From: Melastoma dodecandrum
Lineage: Eukaryota > Streptophyta > Magnoliopsida > Myrtales > Melastomataceae
Direction: 5' to 3'
NCBI GenBank assembly: GCA_029817715.1
Contig: JARUPY010000533.1
Location: 1,756,001-1,820,000, forward strand
Length of the DNA: 64,000 bases
Shown here: positions 11,790 through 22,839 of the stretch, in pieces
Layout of the letters: every line of letters starts with the position of its first letter
How positions within the stretch are numbered: position 1 is the stretch's first letter
The notes under the pieces: model-generated
Databases searched by the model: none
The model's input: the letters and a program-made list of their open reading frames with translations, nothing else
Told to the model about the DNA's origin: nothing
Program-made: the position numbers and the translations under genes

Positions 11790-12780
11790 ATGGATTCCTT
11801 TCCTCAGTCGGTCACGGCCCCGTCCCACTCCGCCGCTCCTCCCGCAGCCTCCGTCTCATCCCAACGGTAATCCTCTGCCCTCGGGAGTTAATTAATTGAC
11901 GACGATCTCCTCTGTGTTCCTTCCAGATTCGTTCCTGTTTTTCTTTTAGCTAATCAAAGGCATGCTGCGAGCATGAGCCAGATTGCTGGGGAAGGTTGCT
12001 TTGGTTACAGGGGGCGCGTCCGGCATCGGGGAGACCATCGTTCGTCTGTTCCACAGGCATGGCGCCAGAGTCTGTTTCGTGGACATCAAGGATGATGCCG
12101 GGCTTCGGCTCTGTACTGCGATTGGCGACGAAGCCAACGTTTTCTATGTCCACTGTGACGTCACCAAGGAAGAGGATGTCGGCCGTGCCGTCGACGAGGC
12201 CATGGCGAGGTTCGGCACCCTTGATATCATGGTTAACAACGCTGGGTTGTCCGGCCCGCCGTGCCCCGATATCCGCAACTCCAAGTTGGAGGACTTTGAG
12301 AAGGTGTTCGACGTCAACGTGAAGGGGGTATTCATCGGGATGAAGCATGCGGCCAGGGCGATGATACCGTCATGTAGAGGCGCCATTGTCTCTCTCTGCA
12401 GTGTCACGAGCTCCCTGGGAGGGTTGGGGCCACACCCCTACACGGGATCGAAGCACGCCGTCCTGGGGCTCACCAAGAGTGTGGCAGCGGAGCTAGGGAA
12501 GCATGGGATCCGGGTGAATTGCGTCTCCCCTTATGCTGTCCTCACAGACCTGGCCCTCGCTCACTTGCCAGAGGACGAAAGGACCGACGACGCGAAGCAG
12601 GGCTTCCGCGCGTTCGCAGTCAAGAACGCTAACCTAAGCGGGGTGGAGCTAACGACGGACGACGTGGCGAATGCCGTCGTGTTCCTAGCCAGCGACGAGG
12701 CTAGGTACGTGAGCGGGGTCAACCTCATGGTGGACGGGGGATTCACGAGCTCGAACCATTCTCTCAGGGTCTTCAGGTGA
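11790..12780 (+). CDS. ABA2: Xanthoxin dehydrogenase, ABA2/SDR110C-like
   Basis: Short-chain dehydrogenase/reductase that in Arabidopsis oxidises xanthoxin to abscisic aldehyde in the cytosol. Exons 11790-11866 and 11982-12780 (876 nt, 291 aa; ABA2 is about 285 aa). Exon 1 encodes a short variable head ending VSSQR, which joins LLGKVALVTGGASGIG exactly as in ABA2. Visible: the Rossmann TGGASGIG motif, NNAG, the Asn of FDVNVKG, catalytic Ser in SLCSV, and YTGSK (Tyr-x-x-x-Lys). The ABA2-type run NCVSPYAVLTDLALAHLP and the C-terminus MVDGGFTSSNHSLRVFR separate it from other SDR110C members. Third codon positions are GC-rich. Paralogues of this family act on other substrates, so the exact reaction is inferred. 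Confidence 0.85.
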
Positions 12781-14173
12781 GGCGACCTACGGACGCTGTT
12801 GTGACGAACTCACTCCCCCCTCCCTGTGGTCTCAAACGACGCCGTTGTCGATAGCAGTAGAGTGGAAACGTTAAAACTCTTCTTACACGAGGCTTTTCGT
12901 TTTGTTTCTCGCAGTAATAAAATAATTTTCACGAAGGGAACAAACCGAGCCCTGGGGGGGACACGTAACTTTGTAGTCTAAAGATCTGAACTAAAAGTGG
13001 TTCGTTAAAAGTGATAATTTAGTAAAAATTGAATGGATAAGCATTACCGATACAATAAAAGACAAGAAGGGAGTGCTCGGCCCCGAGTCATCTGTCGGCA
13101 AAAAACAAAGAATAAAACAGTGGGTGGTCACTCCCAACTAACTTAATGATAAAAGAAAATGATATTTTTATAATCTTTTAAAAGATAAGATTTGAGACGT
13201 CAACGTGATCGGCAGACATCAGTCCGGTGCTCGGATGAAAAAGTAACGAATTATAAACGAAACCAGACTGTCAAGGAAAAAGTGGAAATTGGGAAGTGGG
13301 TCTCACGTCCCGATGATATTTTACACGTCTCCTTCTCGTTTCCATCCAAGGGAAATGAATGCATAAGGTTGTAAGAAAGGAAGGGGGGAGGAGCGTCTGT
13401 CCCTGTCCGGGTCAGTTGCTGTCCATCTTTCAGAAAGGACATCAACCCCCCGGGAGGGACGGGTGGATCCCACTCTTTGCAACCCCCCCGCAAAACTTTT
13501 TTTTGTCTTTGCCGACAATTACCGCCTTCTTCCCCCACGTCCCTTTCCTTTTTACCCCCCGCCCTATAGACCTTAAGAATAAAGGACTTCTTTTATTCCC
13601 ACGCACAGCAACGCACGCCCAATCTGAACTTCAACAGACTTTTGGACTTTTTTTTAGATGATGATGAGACCATCATCATCCCCCTCCCCCTCCGATGATG
13701 ATTCGAGCTTCGACTCTCAGCTATCTCCACCTGCCGTCATCAACTAACTACCTTCACCTAATCCCGACCCCGAAACATAAGAACACACGGTCGTTTTAAA
13801 CAAGACCATGCAACTGTGGTGTGGGGGGAGGGGGGTGGGTCATTAAGGAGATGCCCGGGATGATGGGGTGTAAGAAGAGGCCGTAAGAGGGAGGGAGGGA
13901 AGGAGGTCCCCAGTGAGTGGCGTGTCTATTCAAAAGAGTAGTCCTACCCTACCACTACCCGTTAAGAAAAAGCCTAATACGGCTTGAAAAAGTAGTACTC
14001 CAATAACATAACAAGGATTTTAGGGAGGAGGAGGAAGAAGGAGAAGCGATTCTTCCTCCTTTTCCTCTTTGGCTGCTTTCCCCTTTTCCTGGGGTTTGGT
14101 TGGCCTTATGAAGAAGACCAGGAGGAAACCCAAACCCCCTTTGCTTCCTGGGATTTACTTCTGAAGGGAAATC
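12781..14173. other. Intergenic region between ABA2-like and PICBP-like genes
   Basis: Non-coding. The left part is the ABA2-like 3' region. The right part has pyrimidine-rich and G-rich low-complexity stretches (CCCCCTCCCCC near 13679, GGGGGGAGGGGG near 13821) and probably the promoter and leader of the next gene. Confidence 0.45.
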
Positions 14174-16898
14174 ATGGTCCAGAGGGCAAAAGGCGTCGGA
14201 AAGCTTGGGATTGGTATCCAAGCTGACCTCCCTGTTAAGTCAGAAAAGCTTGCCTCTAGCTTGAAGCCCTCCGGGTCTCTGCATCAGGATGGGAAGACCA
14301 AGAGGAAGATGAAGAAGTCGAGATCGTTGAGCCTCGACGGCATGCCTCAGCCTGGGAGGCCTCCTCCGCCGCCAGCTGCTACCCTGCGGTCTCCTGATGT
14401 TGAAACTGCTACTCCTCCGAGGCCGCAGTCCGAGTCTCGGGGGAAGTCGAGACTTGTCCTGCCGAATTATATGAGGTCGACGACCTGTTCCGATGCGAGG
14501 AAGGAGAATTCTCAGGTAACTCATCTTCAGAGCGGCCCCATGGCTTCGGCCGCTAAGGTTTCTCATATGAGGTGTTCTACCGGCTCTCTTAGACCTAGGC
14601 TTAGTCCTGGTTCCGGTAAATACTCGCCGTCGCCTGCTACTAGGAATTTGAAAAGGTCGTCCAGTTTGAAACTGGTTAGGACGTTGACCAAGGCACCTAG
14701 CTTTAAACCCACGAGATCGACCTCGGCCAATAAGTGCACCCAGGTAGTCGTCTGCGCTGATTCGAGTATTCAGAAAGCAACCTGTTCTTCGACCCTGAAG
14801 GAAACCAAGTATCCTGAGTACCTCATGCTTAATCCTGGCGGCACCGAGGCCGAGGGAACGTCCATCTTTAAGGTTTGCCCATACACCTATTGTTCCCTCA
14901 ACGGTCATCGTCATGGCCAGTTACCCCCGCTCAAGCGTTTCGTGGCGGCCAGGAGACGACTACTGAAGGCCCAAAAGAGCGCAAAAATTGTGCCAGTGAG
15001 CCCTGCTAACTTTTGTCAAGGAAGTCTCGACGATAAATCACCAATCAGAGAGTTGGACGTCGAAACGAACTTCTTTGTTGAGATATATGCAAAAAGCGAG
15101 AAACAGGGGTCCTTGAGCATTGACAAAGTCGTTTGTGTTGGTGAGGATGAAGGCGATTATCACAGTCCACCTTCAGAAGAAGGCAGCTGCATGTATGGAT
15201 CGACAAGGGTGGGTGCATACGACGAGCACAGTGATGACGGACTGCAGGGCCACATCAATCTTGGCAAGAATGTGGAATACTGTGGGGATACCACTGAGAC
15301 AGAATTAGACGGCTGCTCGGACAACCTCTCTCGAGAAAAGGAAGAAACGATGCCCCAAGATATAGACGAAATCTATTATCTGATCATGGCTCAAAAGGAG
15401 AGACTGCGTTGGAGCCGTTCTCAACGTGACGAAGATGGAGACAAACTACTCGAGGGTTCAGAAAATATCGATGTCTGCTCAGCTGACTGTAAGGACGATG
15501 ATTGGGATGAAGTTAGTTCTTCTTCGGTGCTGGAAGACGCAGAGGAGCTTGTCATTACAGAAACAGAGGAGGGCTGTGACAAGGTAATTCGGATCGAGGA
15601 ACATTATCCCGTCGACCTTTGTAAGATGTCGTGTACTTCCATAATTGCAGGAAAAATATGATCAGTTGCTGACAAATGTTCTCTAATTGCAGGATGCTTC
15701 AGAAAACAAAGAAGATCAGAAAGAAGGCGAAAAGCTGCTCCATGTGTGCAGTGTCAGGCTTCAAGAGGATGGCATGGATTGCGCTTCCGATCACTCTATG
15801 TTGAGCCAAGTTTCAGATTGTATGTTCAGTTGCCAGAACACAGATGCGATGAATGCAACAGCGAAAGATACAGTTGAGGCTGAAGCCGGAGACTTCCCTG
15901 GAGATTGTTCACAACCCGGATTGGAGGTTTCCTTCGAGGAGAGTGATGGGGATGATGCCACGGGAGCACAAACCATGAGCACCGATCTAGTTCTCCAGAC
16001 GGAAGCCGATGATACAGGCTCCGGCACTTCTCTTGGACGTGCTTGCTTTGAGCCACAGGACGATGCTTTCACTCTGGACCATTTGCAAGATCTGGCAGAA
16101 ATAAATAAAGAGACAGCAAAACGACTAATTGATGCCGGATCTGAAGCTGGACTCCAAGATGAAGAGGAGAGGAGAGCTGCCGAGCCAACTTCTGAGGGTG
16201 AGGTTCCGATTGAGCTTCTGATTCCAGGAACTTCGGCTAAAGACTCTGGGGAAGCTGATAGAAGCATCACCAAGTTAGAATCTACACGAGGCCAAGAAAA
16301 TGACGAATCAAATCTGCGTATCCCAAACAGAATGAATGGCACAGGAGATGCCGATGACCACGAGGGGTCTTCGACCGGTGCCCACCAAAGTGAAGAGCCG
16401 GCGGGAGAATCACAAAAGGACGATGTTGTTAACAAGGCTGCAGAGCTCAACACCAACAGTTCTGTCCCAAACGGAGCCACTTCGATGAGAACCAAATCGA
16501 GGGGCGTGTACAGCAGAGGAAAAGGCAAGTCTCGGGAAGAACTATCAGATTCCAGCATGATTTGGAGGATCAACAGACAAGAGAAATGTGACAAACCTGA
16601 TGACGATCCTCGAAATTTCAATCCAAGAGATCCCAATTATCTGCCAATAGTCCCTGATCCCGAGGGAGAAAGGGTTGATCTCAGACATCAGATTATTGAC
16701 TATAGGAGAAATTCAGATGAATGGATGATCGACTACGCCCTCCAACGAGCTGTTTCAAAGCTTGCTCCTGCAAGGAAGAAAAAAGTTGAACTCCTTGTTG
16801 CGGCATTCGAAAAAGTCATGCCAGTCTCCCAGTTTGAAACCCAAATTAAGAGTCCTACAGGAATTACTCCAGGCCAGCCTATTCAAGCATGCAGCTGA
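14174..16898 (+). CDS. Plant calmodulin-binding protein, PICBP-like
   Basis: Two exons, 14174-15583 and 15693-16898 (2616 nt, 871 aa), joined by a GT-AG intron that gives GCDK-DASEN. The N-terminus MVQRAKGVGKLGIGIQAD...VKSEK, the KKSRSLSLDG basic stretch, LMLNPGGTEAEGTS, VCPYTYCSLNGH and PPLKRFVAARRRLLKAQKS are characteristic of this plant family. The C-terminal region KLAPARKKKVELLVAAFEKVMP is the plant calmodulin-binding domain (Pfam CaM_binding), predicted to form a basic amphipathic helix. Between them lies a long acidic, Ser/Glu-rich, probably disordered region. The family is linked to calcium signalling in immunity in Arabidopsis (PICBP binds CaM); the role here is inferred. Plant members often carry repeated CaM-binding blocks; here I recognise only the C-terminal one. 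Confidence 0.85.
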
Positions 16899-18692
16899 AG
16901 CAAGTTCTTGAAGTAAGGTACTTCCGATTTCGACTCTTTTTTCGCCCTACTCTTCCGTGTCTTCTGCTGTATTCGATATATTAATCCGCAACTAGTATTG
17001 CTTGCAGGCTCAATCAAACATACAAAATATTACTAGAGACCAGGGAGCGATCAGATCACATACTACAGATTCAGCAAGCATCCCCTAATGTCACTACAGC
17101 TCGTGCATAAGAATTACTTTGGTCCAACTAGTACTTTGTACTCTATGGTCATGTTTGCTGCCTAAGATTGTCTCCTTCAATAACGTTGTGGAACAGTGCA
17201 GTGCTAGGTTTTTTGGTGTCAATCTACTTTTTCAGTTTGACATGCTTTTGACTGTGAGTGGTTATCATCAATCTATCAGCTGTTGCATGGTATCTTACAT
17301 GAGACGAACAAGCTTTTACTTGTACATGAGACTCCTAAAATAACCGATTTTCTGTCTATGATCTGCATACCAAGGTAGAATGTCAGAATACCGAGATCCT
17401 TGTTACTCAGTTTCGTCCTAAAACTAAAAGATATCAACACAACCAGTAACCAAGCATGACCACCGTGCAACCCAGCTTGATATTGTTCAATACACGCCTA
17501 TTTAAAAAAAAAAAGTAAAAACAAAAAATTCAGGTAAGAAATTCAACAGAGCTGATGCTCTTCAATCCCACCATCTACCGGGATAGAGACGATCCGACTC
17601 ACTCGTCCAACAACACATGAGCCGATCTGAATGAGAGCAGCAACAAAACGTAATTTTAAGAAGGAAACCAATGTTCACATGATAAAGCTGAAGACGCCCA
17701 GCCCGCCCCTCTCCATCCAACCTCCGGGACTCATTCCAACTATCCTCATCCTCCCACACACCTGCTCCAGAAACAAATCCAACAAAAGCACTACACACAC
17801 AAGATTCAATGCTAAATCCGCTCAACAAGACTTTTCGTCGAGAGAATTTTCAGGCCGACGACGTCATCGGGATCACTTCCAGCACAGCCGGAGCACGGCT
17901 CGAATCAACCCGAGAGGAGGACCGCGGTCTCTCCGAATAGACCTCCTCATCGAAGCTCCTTTCCATGTTTCCGAGAAAGAAAAAGAAAAGGAGTCCGACC
18001 AAATCAACGGAGAAACCTGTGATTAGATTGGTCGCCGGTATAAACGTGTTCTTTTGAGGGGGAGTTTTCTCGCTGTCTCTTACCCAACTCACGGAATCCA
18101 ATCCAATCCAGTCCAGTGAACTTTTTGGTGCTGGCGGTGGCATTTCGATCCTGAGTTAGTGTGTGCGTGAGAGAGTGGGGTCACATGCTTTTGCATGTGA
18201 ACGATGATCAAATGACATGAGGGGGGGTAGGTTTACCCACGCACAGAACTTTCAGTTTCAGATCTAGTGCTATTACTACAGCTACATTATTATTACATAC
18301 ACACACACACACACCCAAGAATGAAAGAAAGGAAGCTCACAGCCTTTGTCACCCACCAGTGCCAAATTACAGACAAAACCCAAAGAAAAAAAAAACGGGA
18401 GGGTAGATCATGGGCACTGGACGTGGAAATGTTACTTAAAGGTCGGGATTTACTGATGAGGACACGGTTAGTTGGACACCCGGTAAGACGGACGGGATTA
18501 AACTGCCTTGCCCGTCGCCTTCTTTGGGTTTTTCCTTGTTGGACCACCAAAGTTGTAGTTGTTGTTTGGAGGAGCCTACAAAGCTGTCCACAAGAACAAC
18601 TGCGGGGACGTTTTCCCACTATTTATCCCCCCCCCCCCCATTCCCTTCCCCTCTTCTACCCGCCGATCCCCCCCCTACTCTGTCGGGTCTTG
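16899..18692. other. Intergenic region, no gene seen
   Basis: Probable 3' untranslated region of the PICBP-like gene at the left, then non-coding sequence. It contains an (AC)n microsatellite at 18297-18314 and a C-run at 18628-18640 shortly upstream of the TBL start. Open frames on the minus strand (for example near 17562-18143) look like chance. Confidence 0.45.
18297..18314. repeat. (AC)n microsatellite
   Basis: Nine uninterrupted AC units in the upstream region of the TBL gene. Confidence 0.85.
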
Positions 18693-20207
18693 ATGGCTGC
18701 CGGTCGTCGGTCATCGTCGACTTCAGCCTTGGTCTCCCTATTGCTGTTCGTCGTGTTTGTTGGTGAGGCAGCGGTTGGATCGGTGGTTACCGTCCACGGG
18801 AGGAGGAAGAAGCAGCAACAACAAGGGGATGTTTGCGACATTTACCAGGGGAGTTGGGTTTACGACGAGAGCTACCCTGTGTATGATTCCTCGGCTTGCC
18901 CTTACGTACGCAGGGAGTTTAACTGCCTCAAGTATGGTCGAACCGACACGCTCTACCTTCGGTACAGATGGCGGCCCCACGACTGCGATCTTCAGAGGCA
19001 AGTAATTAATATGTCTCTTTTTCGCCAATGTGATTGCCGTTCGTTCCTTGTTCCGCAAGATGATCGCAGGACAACCCCGCGTCCGCTTGTATGTGGCCGT
19101 GCAGATTTGACGGCGAAGAATTCTTGAGGAGGTTTCGGGGTAAAAGCATCATGTATGTAGGAGACTCTCTGAGTCTCAACAACTGGCAATCCTTAATATG
19201 CCTGCTCCACGCTGCTGTCCCCGACTCCAGTATCGTACAGTCCACAAATGGATCCATATCTGTCGTCACGTTCCAGGTGAACCCATCCCACTTGATCCTT
19301 CGATAACGCGCCATTGATCTGCATTTAGGATGTTCTCTGATTTTTTTATACGGATTCTGCCAAGTGATGTGACAGGATTATGGTGTATCAGTCATGCTGT
19401 TTCATTCCCTCTACCTGGTCGACATCGATCAGGAAATCCTAGGACGAGTTATGAAGCTTGATTCCGTCAGCAGTGGCGTCGTGTGGAAGACGGTGGATGT
19501 GTTGATCTTCAATACCTGGCAATGGTGGTACCGCGCCGGAGAGAAGCAGCAGTATGTTCAGAAGCAACTCGAAATCCAGCTCTCATTCTGCTTCTGTCTG
19601 TAGATTCAGATGAATCAATCGTTTGTAAGTTACTTTGCAGATGGGACTACATCCAAGATGGAAACGAGATGCTGAAGGACATGGATCGTATGGTTGCCTT
19701 CCGCAAAGCTCTGACGACATGGGGCAAGTGGGTCGATTCGGATGTGGATGTAGGGAAAACAAGGGTCTTCTTTCAAGGGATTTCCCCATCTCATTACAAG
19801 TATGCTCTGACTCTCCCCGTGCCTTCCGTACTTTCATTACATGGAGAAAAATCGCAAGAACTACGAGTAATGGATTTAGTTTTGGTGAATTCAGCGGAAC
19901 AGCTTGGAATCAGCCGACGTTAAGGGATTGCTCCAGAGAGACGGTACCCCTGAACGGATCAACCTATCCAGCTGGATTGCCCCTGGCAGTATCAGTGGTG
20001 AAACAAGTCCTTGACAGCATAGTAAAGCCAGTTCGGTTGCTCGACATCACAACTCTCTCACAGCTGAGAAAGGATGCGCATCCGGGGAACCACAGCGGCC
20101 TTTGGGGGATGGATTGCACGCATTGGTGCATAGCAGGACTTCCAGACACTTGGAATGAGCTCTTGTATTCGGAACTCAGTGCCTTAACAGATACAAAGGA
20201 AGAATAA
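18693..20207 (+). CDS. Trichome birefringence-like protein (TBL), polysaccharide O-acetyltransferase
   Basis: Golgi or secreted PC-esterase family protein that O-acetylates cell-wall polysaccharides such as xylan. Exons 18693-18997, 19105-19276, 19376-19551, 19641-19799, 19895-20207; sum 1125 nt, 374 aa. The N-terminus has a hydrophobic segment ([21 protein letters not shown]), then the PMR5N/TBL domain [23 protein letters not shown]...[10 protein letters not shown], the GDS motif in [11 protein letters not shown], and the C-terminal DxxH in GMDCTHWC. The tail matches the TBL37-TBL43 subgroup best from memory. Intron 1 has a GC donor (AG/GCAAGT) and is required to keep the frame (LQR-FDGEE). 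The signal-anchor class and substrate are inferred. Confidence 0.88.
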
Positions 20208-20970
20208 GGTCTTCTAAACTAGATTTACTTGCTCGTGACATAAGCATCCTAGATGAAATTAAACATTTTATACTTTGGCTTACTGAATGAACACCTGGAA
20301 ATTTGACAATGTCCAACAAAGATCAACAAGAAATGTACATTCTTTCGAATGTGGTGTACATGGATGTTTGTCTGCTCTTTGACAGCAAAGACTGAAAACG
20401 ACTCAACCCAAATGCAGATCTCTTAATACTTCTGAAGCCAATCATGTCGAAACTCTGGCTAGTCTGGCGGTCTCCCAATTCTATGAAGAACAATTGCACT
20501 ATCTTCTTCACTGTGTCCAGAGGACTAGGGTAGCGGGATCCACTAGTGATCTGATTCGACTACGAACATATGGGGATGGGGAAAAATGAGCAATCTCGTC
20601 ATATCAGAGGCATTTCCATTCATTATATGCTTTAAGATTCAGATATCAGACCATCAATTTGGTTAGTGATCTAGGAACAGGGATAAGCAGTTGTTAGCTG
20701 CTGCTTCTTAGCAGATTAGAACAGATTTATTTCCATTACACACATTAAGGACAGGAAAACGAACTGAGTTTGATCCCGAGAAAATAATAAGGCAAAATTC
20801 ATATTACAGTTCCAATTATTGTTATGGAGTCATGTTTTTGGAGAGTTGCGGGAAAAAGCATTCCAGTTCCAGTTCTTGTTATGGACGAGAAGAGCCGGAT
20901 GTCGAATTTCTCTGTACAAAGCAAGTTAAACAAATTAACAGAAGAAGAAAGTTGGGCGGATCATTCCTTC
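20208..20970. other. Convergent 3' region of TBL and SCL3-like genes
   Basis: Non-coding. It presumably contains both 3' untranslated regions; no further gene seen. Confidence 0.45.
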
Positions 20971-22293
20971 CTACCTCCTCCAGGCGGAAAGCGAATAGAG
21001 GGGTGTGTTTTTCCAGCATAGGAGGACACATCCATCCTCCTCTTTCAGGTTATAGCCTTCAAATCCATGGCCCCGGAGGAATGCCCCTGCTTGCAACAAC
21101 CCGTTGTAGCTCAGAGACACCTTCCCGAACCCTGCCATCTCAAGCCTCACTGCCCACTTATCGAGCTTCTCGTGCCTCTCCTTCCTCTCAACTCCCTCCG
21201 ACGCAATGATGTTCTCGATCTCCTCCCCAAACATCATCTTCTCGAGCTTTTGTCTCTCCGCTAATGCTCTCTGTACAGTTAACTCCAAGCAGTCAAATAC
21301 ATTAGCATAGTACTGCAAAGCCTCCGAGAGCCTTTCCCTCAGGTTGGATCCATTGTGGTTGGACTCTTGCTCCACGATCACCATCAACTTTGGGGATAGT
21401 CCACGCAGGGCATTCAGGAAGTTCGTCATCCTTGGAGCAGGATTGAACGACAACGATGAAGACGCCGAACCTGAATCAGAACCAGGGTAATACGGGGGCA
21501 ACTCCTTTTCGAGCCACTCCCCGAGAGTGCGCTGCTTCATTTGTAGTGCCATCTGCAAGTTGGCCGAATTCGAACCGCTAGATGCATAAGGACTCCGCCA
21601 GTACATCTCGTCGTCCACAGAAAGAAGAGCGTGCAACTGAAGAACGGAGCTTATCATCAGGGCCTCCCCGGTCTTAACAGTCAAAGCTTCGAGATCAAGA
21701 TTCTCCAGCTTGGAGGTGATACCGGCGAACTGAAATGGGATGTCCAATTTTTCGGCTTCTTCATTCAGTCTGAGAGCCATCATTTCCAAAACCTCCTTTT
21801 GTTCGTGGATCCCCGTGATCCTCAGGTGAGGCGGACCTTCAGGCCGAGCGCTCAGCAACTGAAACAGATTTATCCATTGAGCAGGCTCGAAGGAGTTGAG
21901 GTCGATGATGTGGACCATCCTCTCCCCTTCTAAGGCTTCGATGATGGCCTGGTTCATGACCAGATACGAAAGCTTCAGGAAGGGGCAGAAGTCGAAGAAA
22001 AGTCGCCGGACAAGAATCCCTTCTGACACCGACTTTATTCTCGTGGAGTGGAGGGCCTTATCGACGCCTGTCCAAGCTTTCAGTATCCTCAGTGCCAGAG
22101 CATGAGAGAAGTACGCCGCAATCCTCTGCATCGTGTCACCATCAGGGGAGGCGAGATAAGAGATGCGCTCGAGGCAGATATTGGCGTGCTCGATATTCCC
22201 GGAGGCGACGTGGTTGGAACAAGCAAGAAGAAGCTGAATCAGCCACAACCCTCTCTCCTCAGACGGCGATCCTATCCCCGGAGAGAGCGACAT
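20971..22293 (-). CDS. SCL3: GRAS-domain regulator, SCARECROW-LIKE 3 (SCL3)-like
   Basis: Nuclear GRAS protein; SCL3 in Arabidopsis promotes gibberellin responses and root endodermis development by antagonising DELLA. A single exon covers 440 aa. The LHRI (GLWLIQLLLACSNHVASGN), VHIID motif (MVHIIDLNSFEPAQW), LHRII, PFYRE-like block and SAW block (YSLSAWRR end) are all present. SPDGDTMQRIAAYF and PEGPPHLRITG match SCL3 closely. Compared with other SCL3 proteins, a short stretch between the GSP and SEERG residues is missing. I start at the ATG at 22293. Upstream codons still resemble the SCL3 head (DKGSSSVSS), but a stop precedes them, exactly at a possible acceptor (GTGTAG/GAC), so an upstream coding exon may exist that I could not locate. 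Confidence 0.88.
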   Translation of the reverse strand: MSLSPGIGSPSEERGLWLIQLLLACSNHVASGNIEHANICLERISYLASPDGDTMQRIAAYFSHALALRILKAWTGVDKALHSTRIKSVSEGILVRRLFFDFCPFLKLSYLVMNQAIIEALEGERMVHIIDLNSFEPAQWINLFQLLSARPEGPPHLRITGIHEQKEVLEMMALRLNEEAEKLDIPFQFAGITSKLENLDLEALTVKTGEALMISSVLQLHALLSVDDEMYWRSPYASSGSNSANLQMALQMKQRTLGEWLEKELPPYYPGSDSGSASSSLSFNPAPRMTNFLNALRGLSPKLMVIVEQESNHNGSNLRERLSEALQYYANVFDCLELTVQRALAERQKLEKMMFGEEIENIIASEGVERKERHEKLDKWAVRLEMAGFGKVSLSYNGLLQAGAFLRGHGFEGYNLKEEDGCVLLCWKNTPLYSLSAWRR

Positions 22294-22689
22294 CGACGTG
22301 AAGTCCTGAAGCAGGGACGAACTGACCGAGGACGATCCCTTGTCCTACACCATCCCCACTATCTGCATCCTTCCGCAGGCTCCTGTCAACCAGACGCTAT
22401 CGATGTACACACTGCGAGAACAGAAATGAATATGATCACTTGACAAAAACCGGTCACTGCATGAAGTTCATGGAAAATACCAAAGATGAAGAGCCTGATC
22501 CAATTACAGTAAACAACAGGTTCCTTAATTTACAAGATCAACTTACGAACTTCAAAACCAGACCAACCCAACAACGAACCTGACAGCAAAAACAACAGGC
22601 CAGGCGGATAATTCGCCGGGAATGAAAAATGCTGCAGAACCCAGAAATAATTCGCCAAAAAGTTGCAAACTTGGAGGAGGTTCTCGTTA

Positions 22690-22720
22690 GGGGGGGGGGG
22701 GAGGGGGGGGGGGGGGGAGG
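22690..22720 (+). repeat. Long interrupted G homopolymer
   Basis: About 30 nt of G broken by two A residues. On the SCL3 transcript strand it reads as C. Possible G-quadruplex former. Confidence 0.8.
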
Positions 22721-22823
22721 GTCTGCGGTGATGGTGGTGGGGAATAGGGATTATATCAAGAGGGAAGGGGAGAAAAGACAAATGGGAACAGAAGGCCCCT
22801 GTTTTTTTATCTCGGGGATTTTA

Positions 22824-22839
22824 GGGGGGGGGGGGGGGG
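22824..22839 (+). repeat. G homopolymer
   Basis: Run of about 16 G, about 100 bp from the previous one. Confidence 0.8.

Noticed and set aside
14240..14914. 224-codon minus-strand frame
   Set aside because: Antisense to the conserved N-terminal part of the PICBP-like gene; no domain of its own.
17276..17470. Minus-strand frame with KDLGILTFYLGMQII, resembling the KDLG-x-YFLG motif of Copia reverse transcriptase
   Set aside because: The resemblance covers only about 15 residues, the frame is 64 codons, and no other pol motifs lie around it; it may be chance or a tiny relic.
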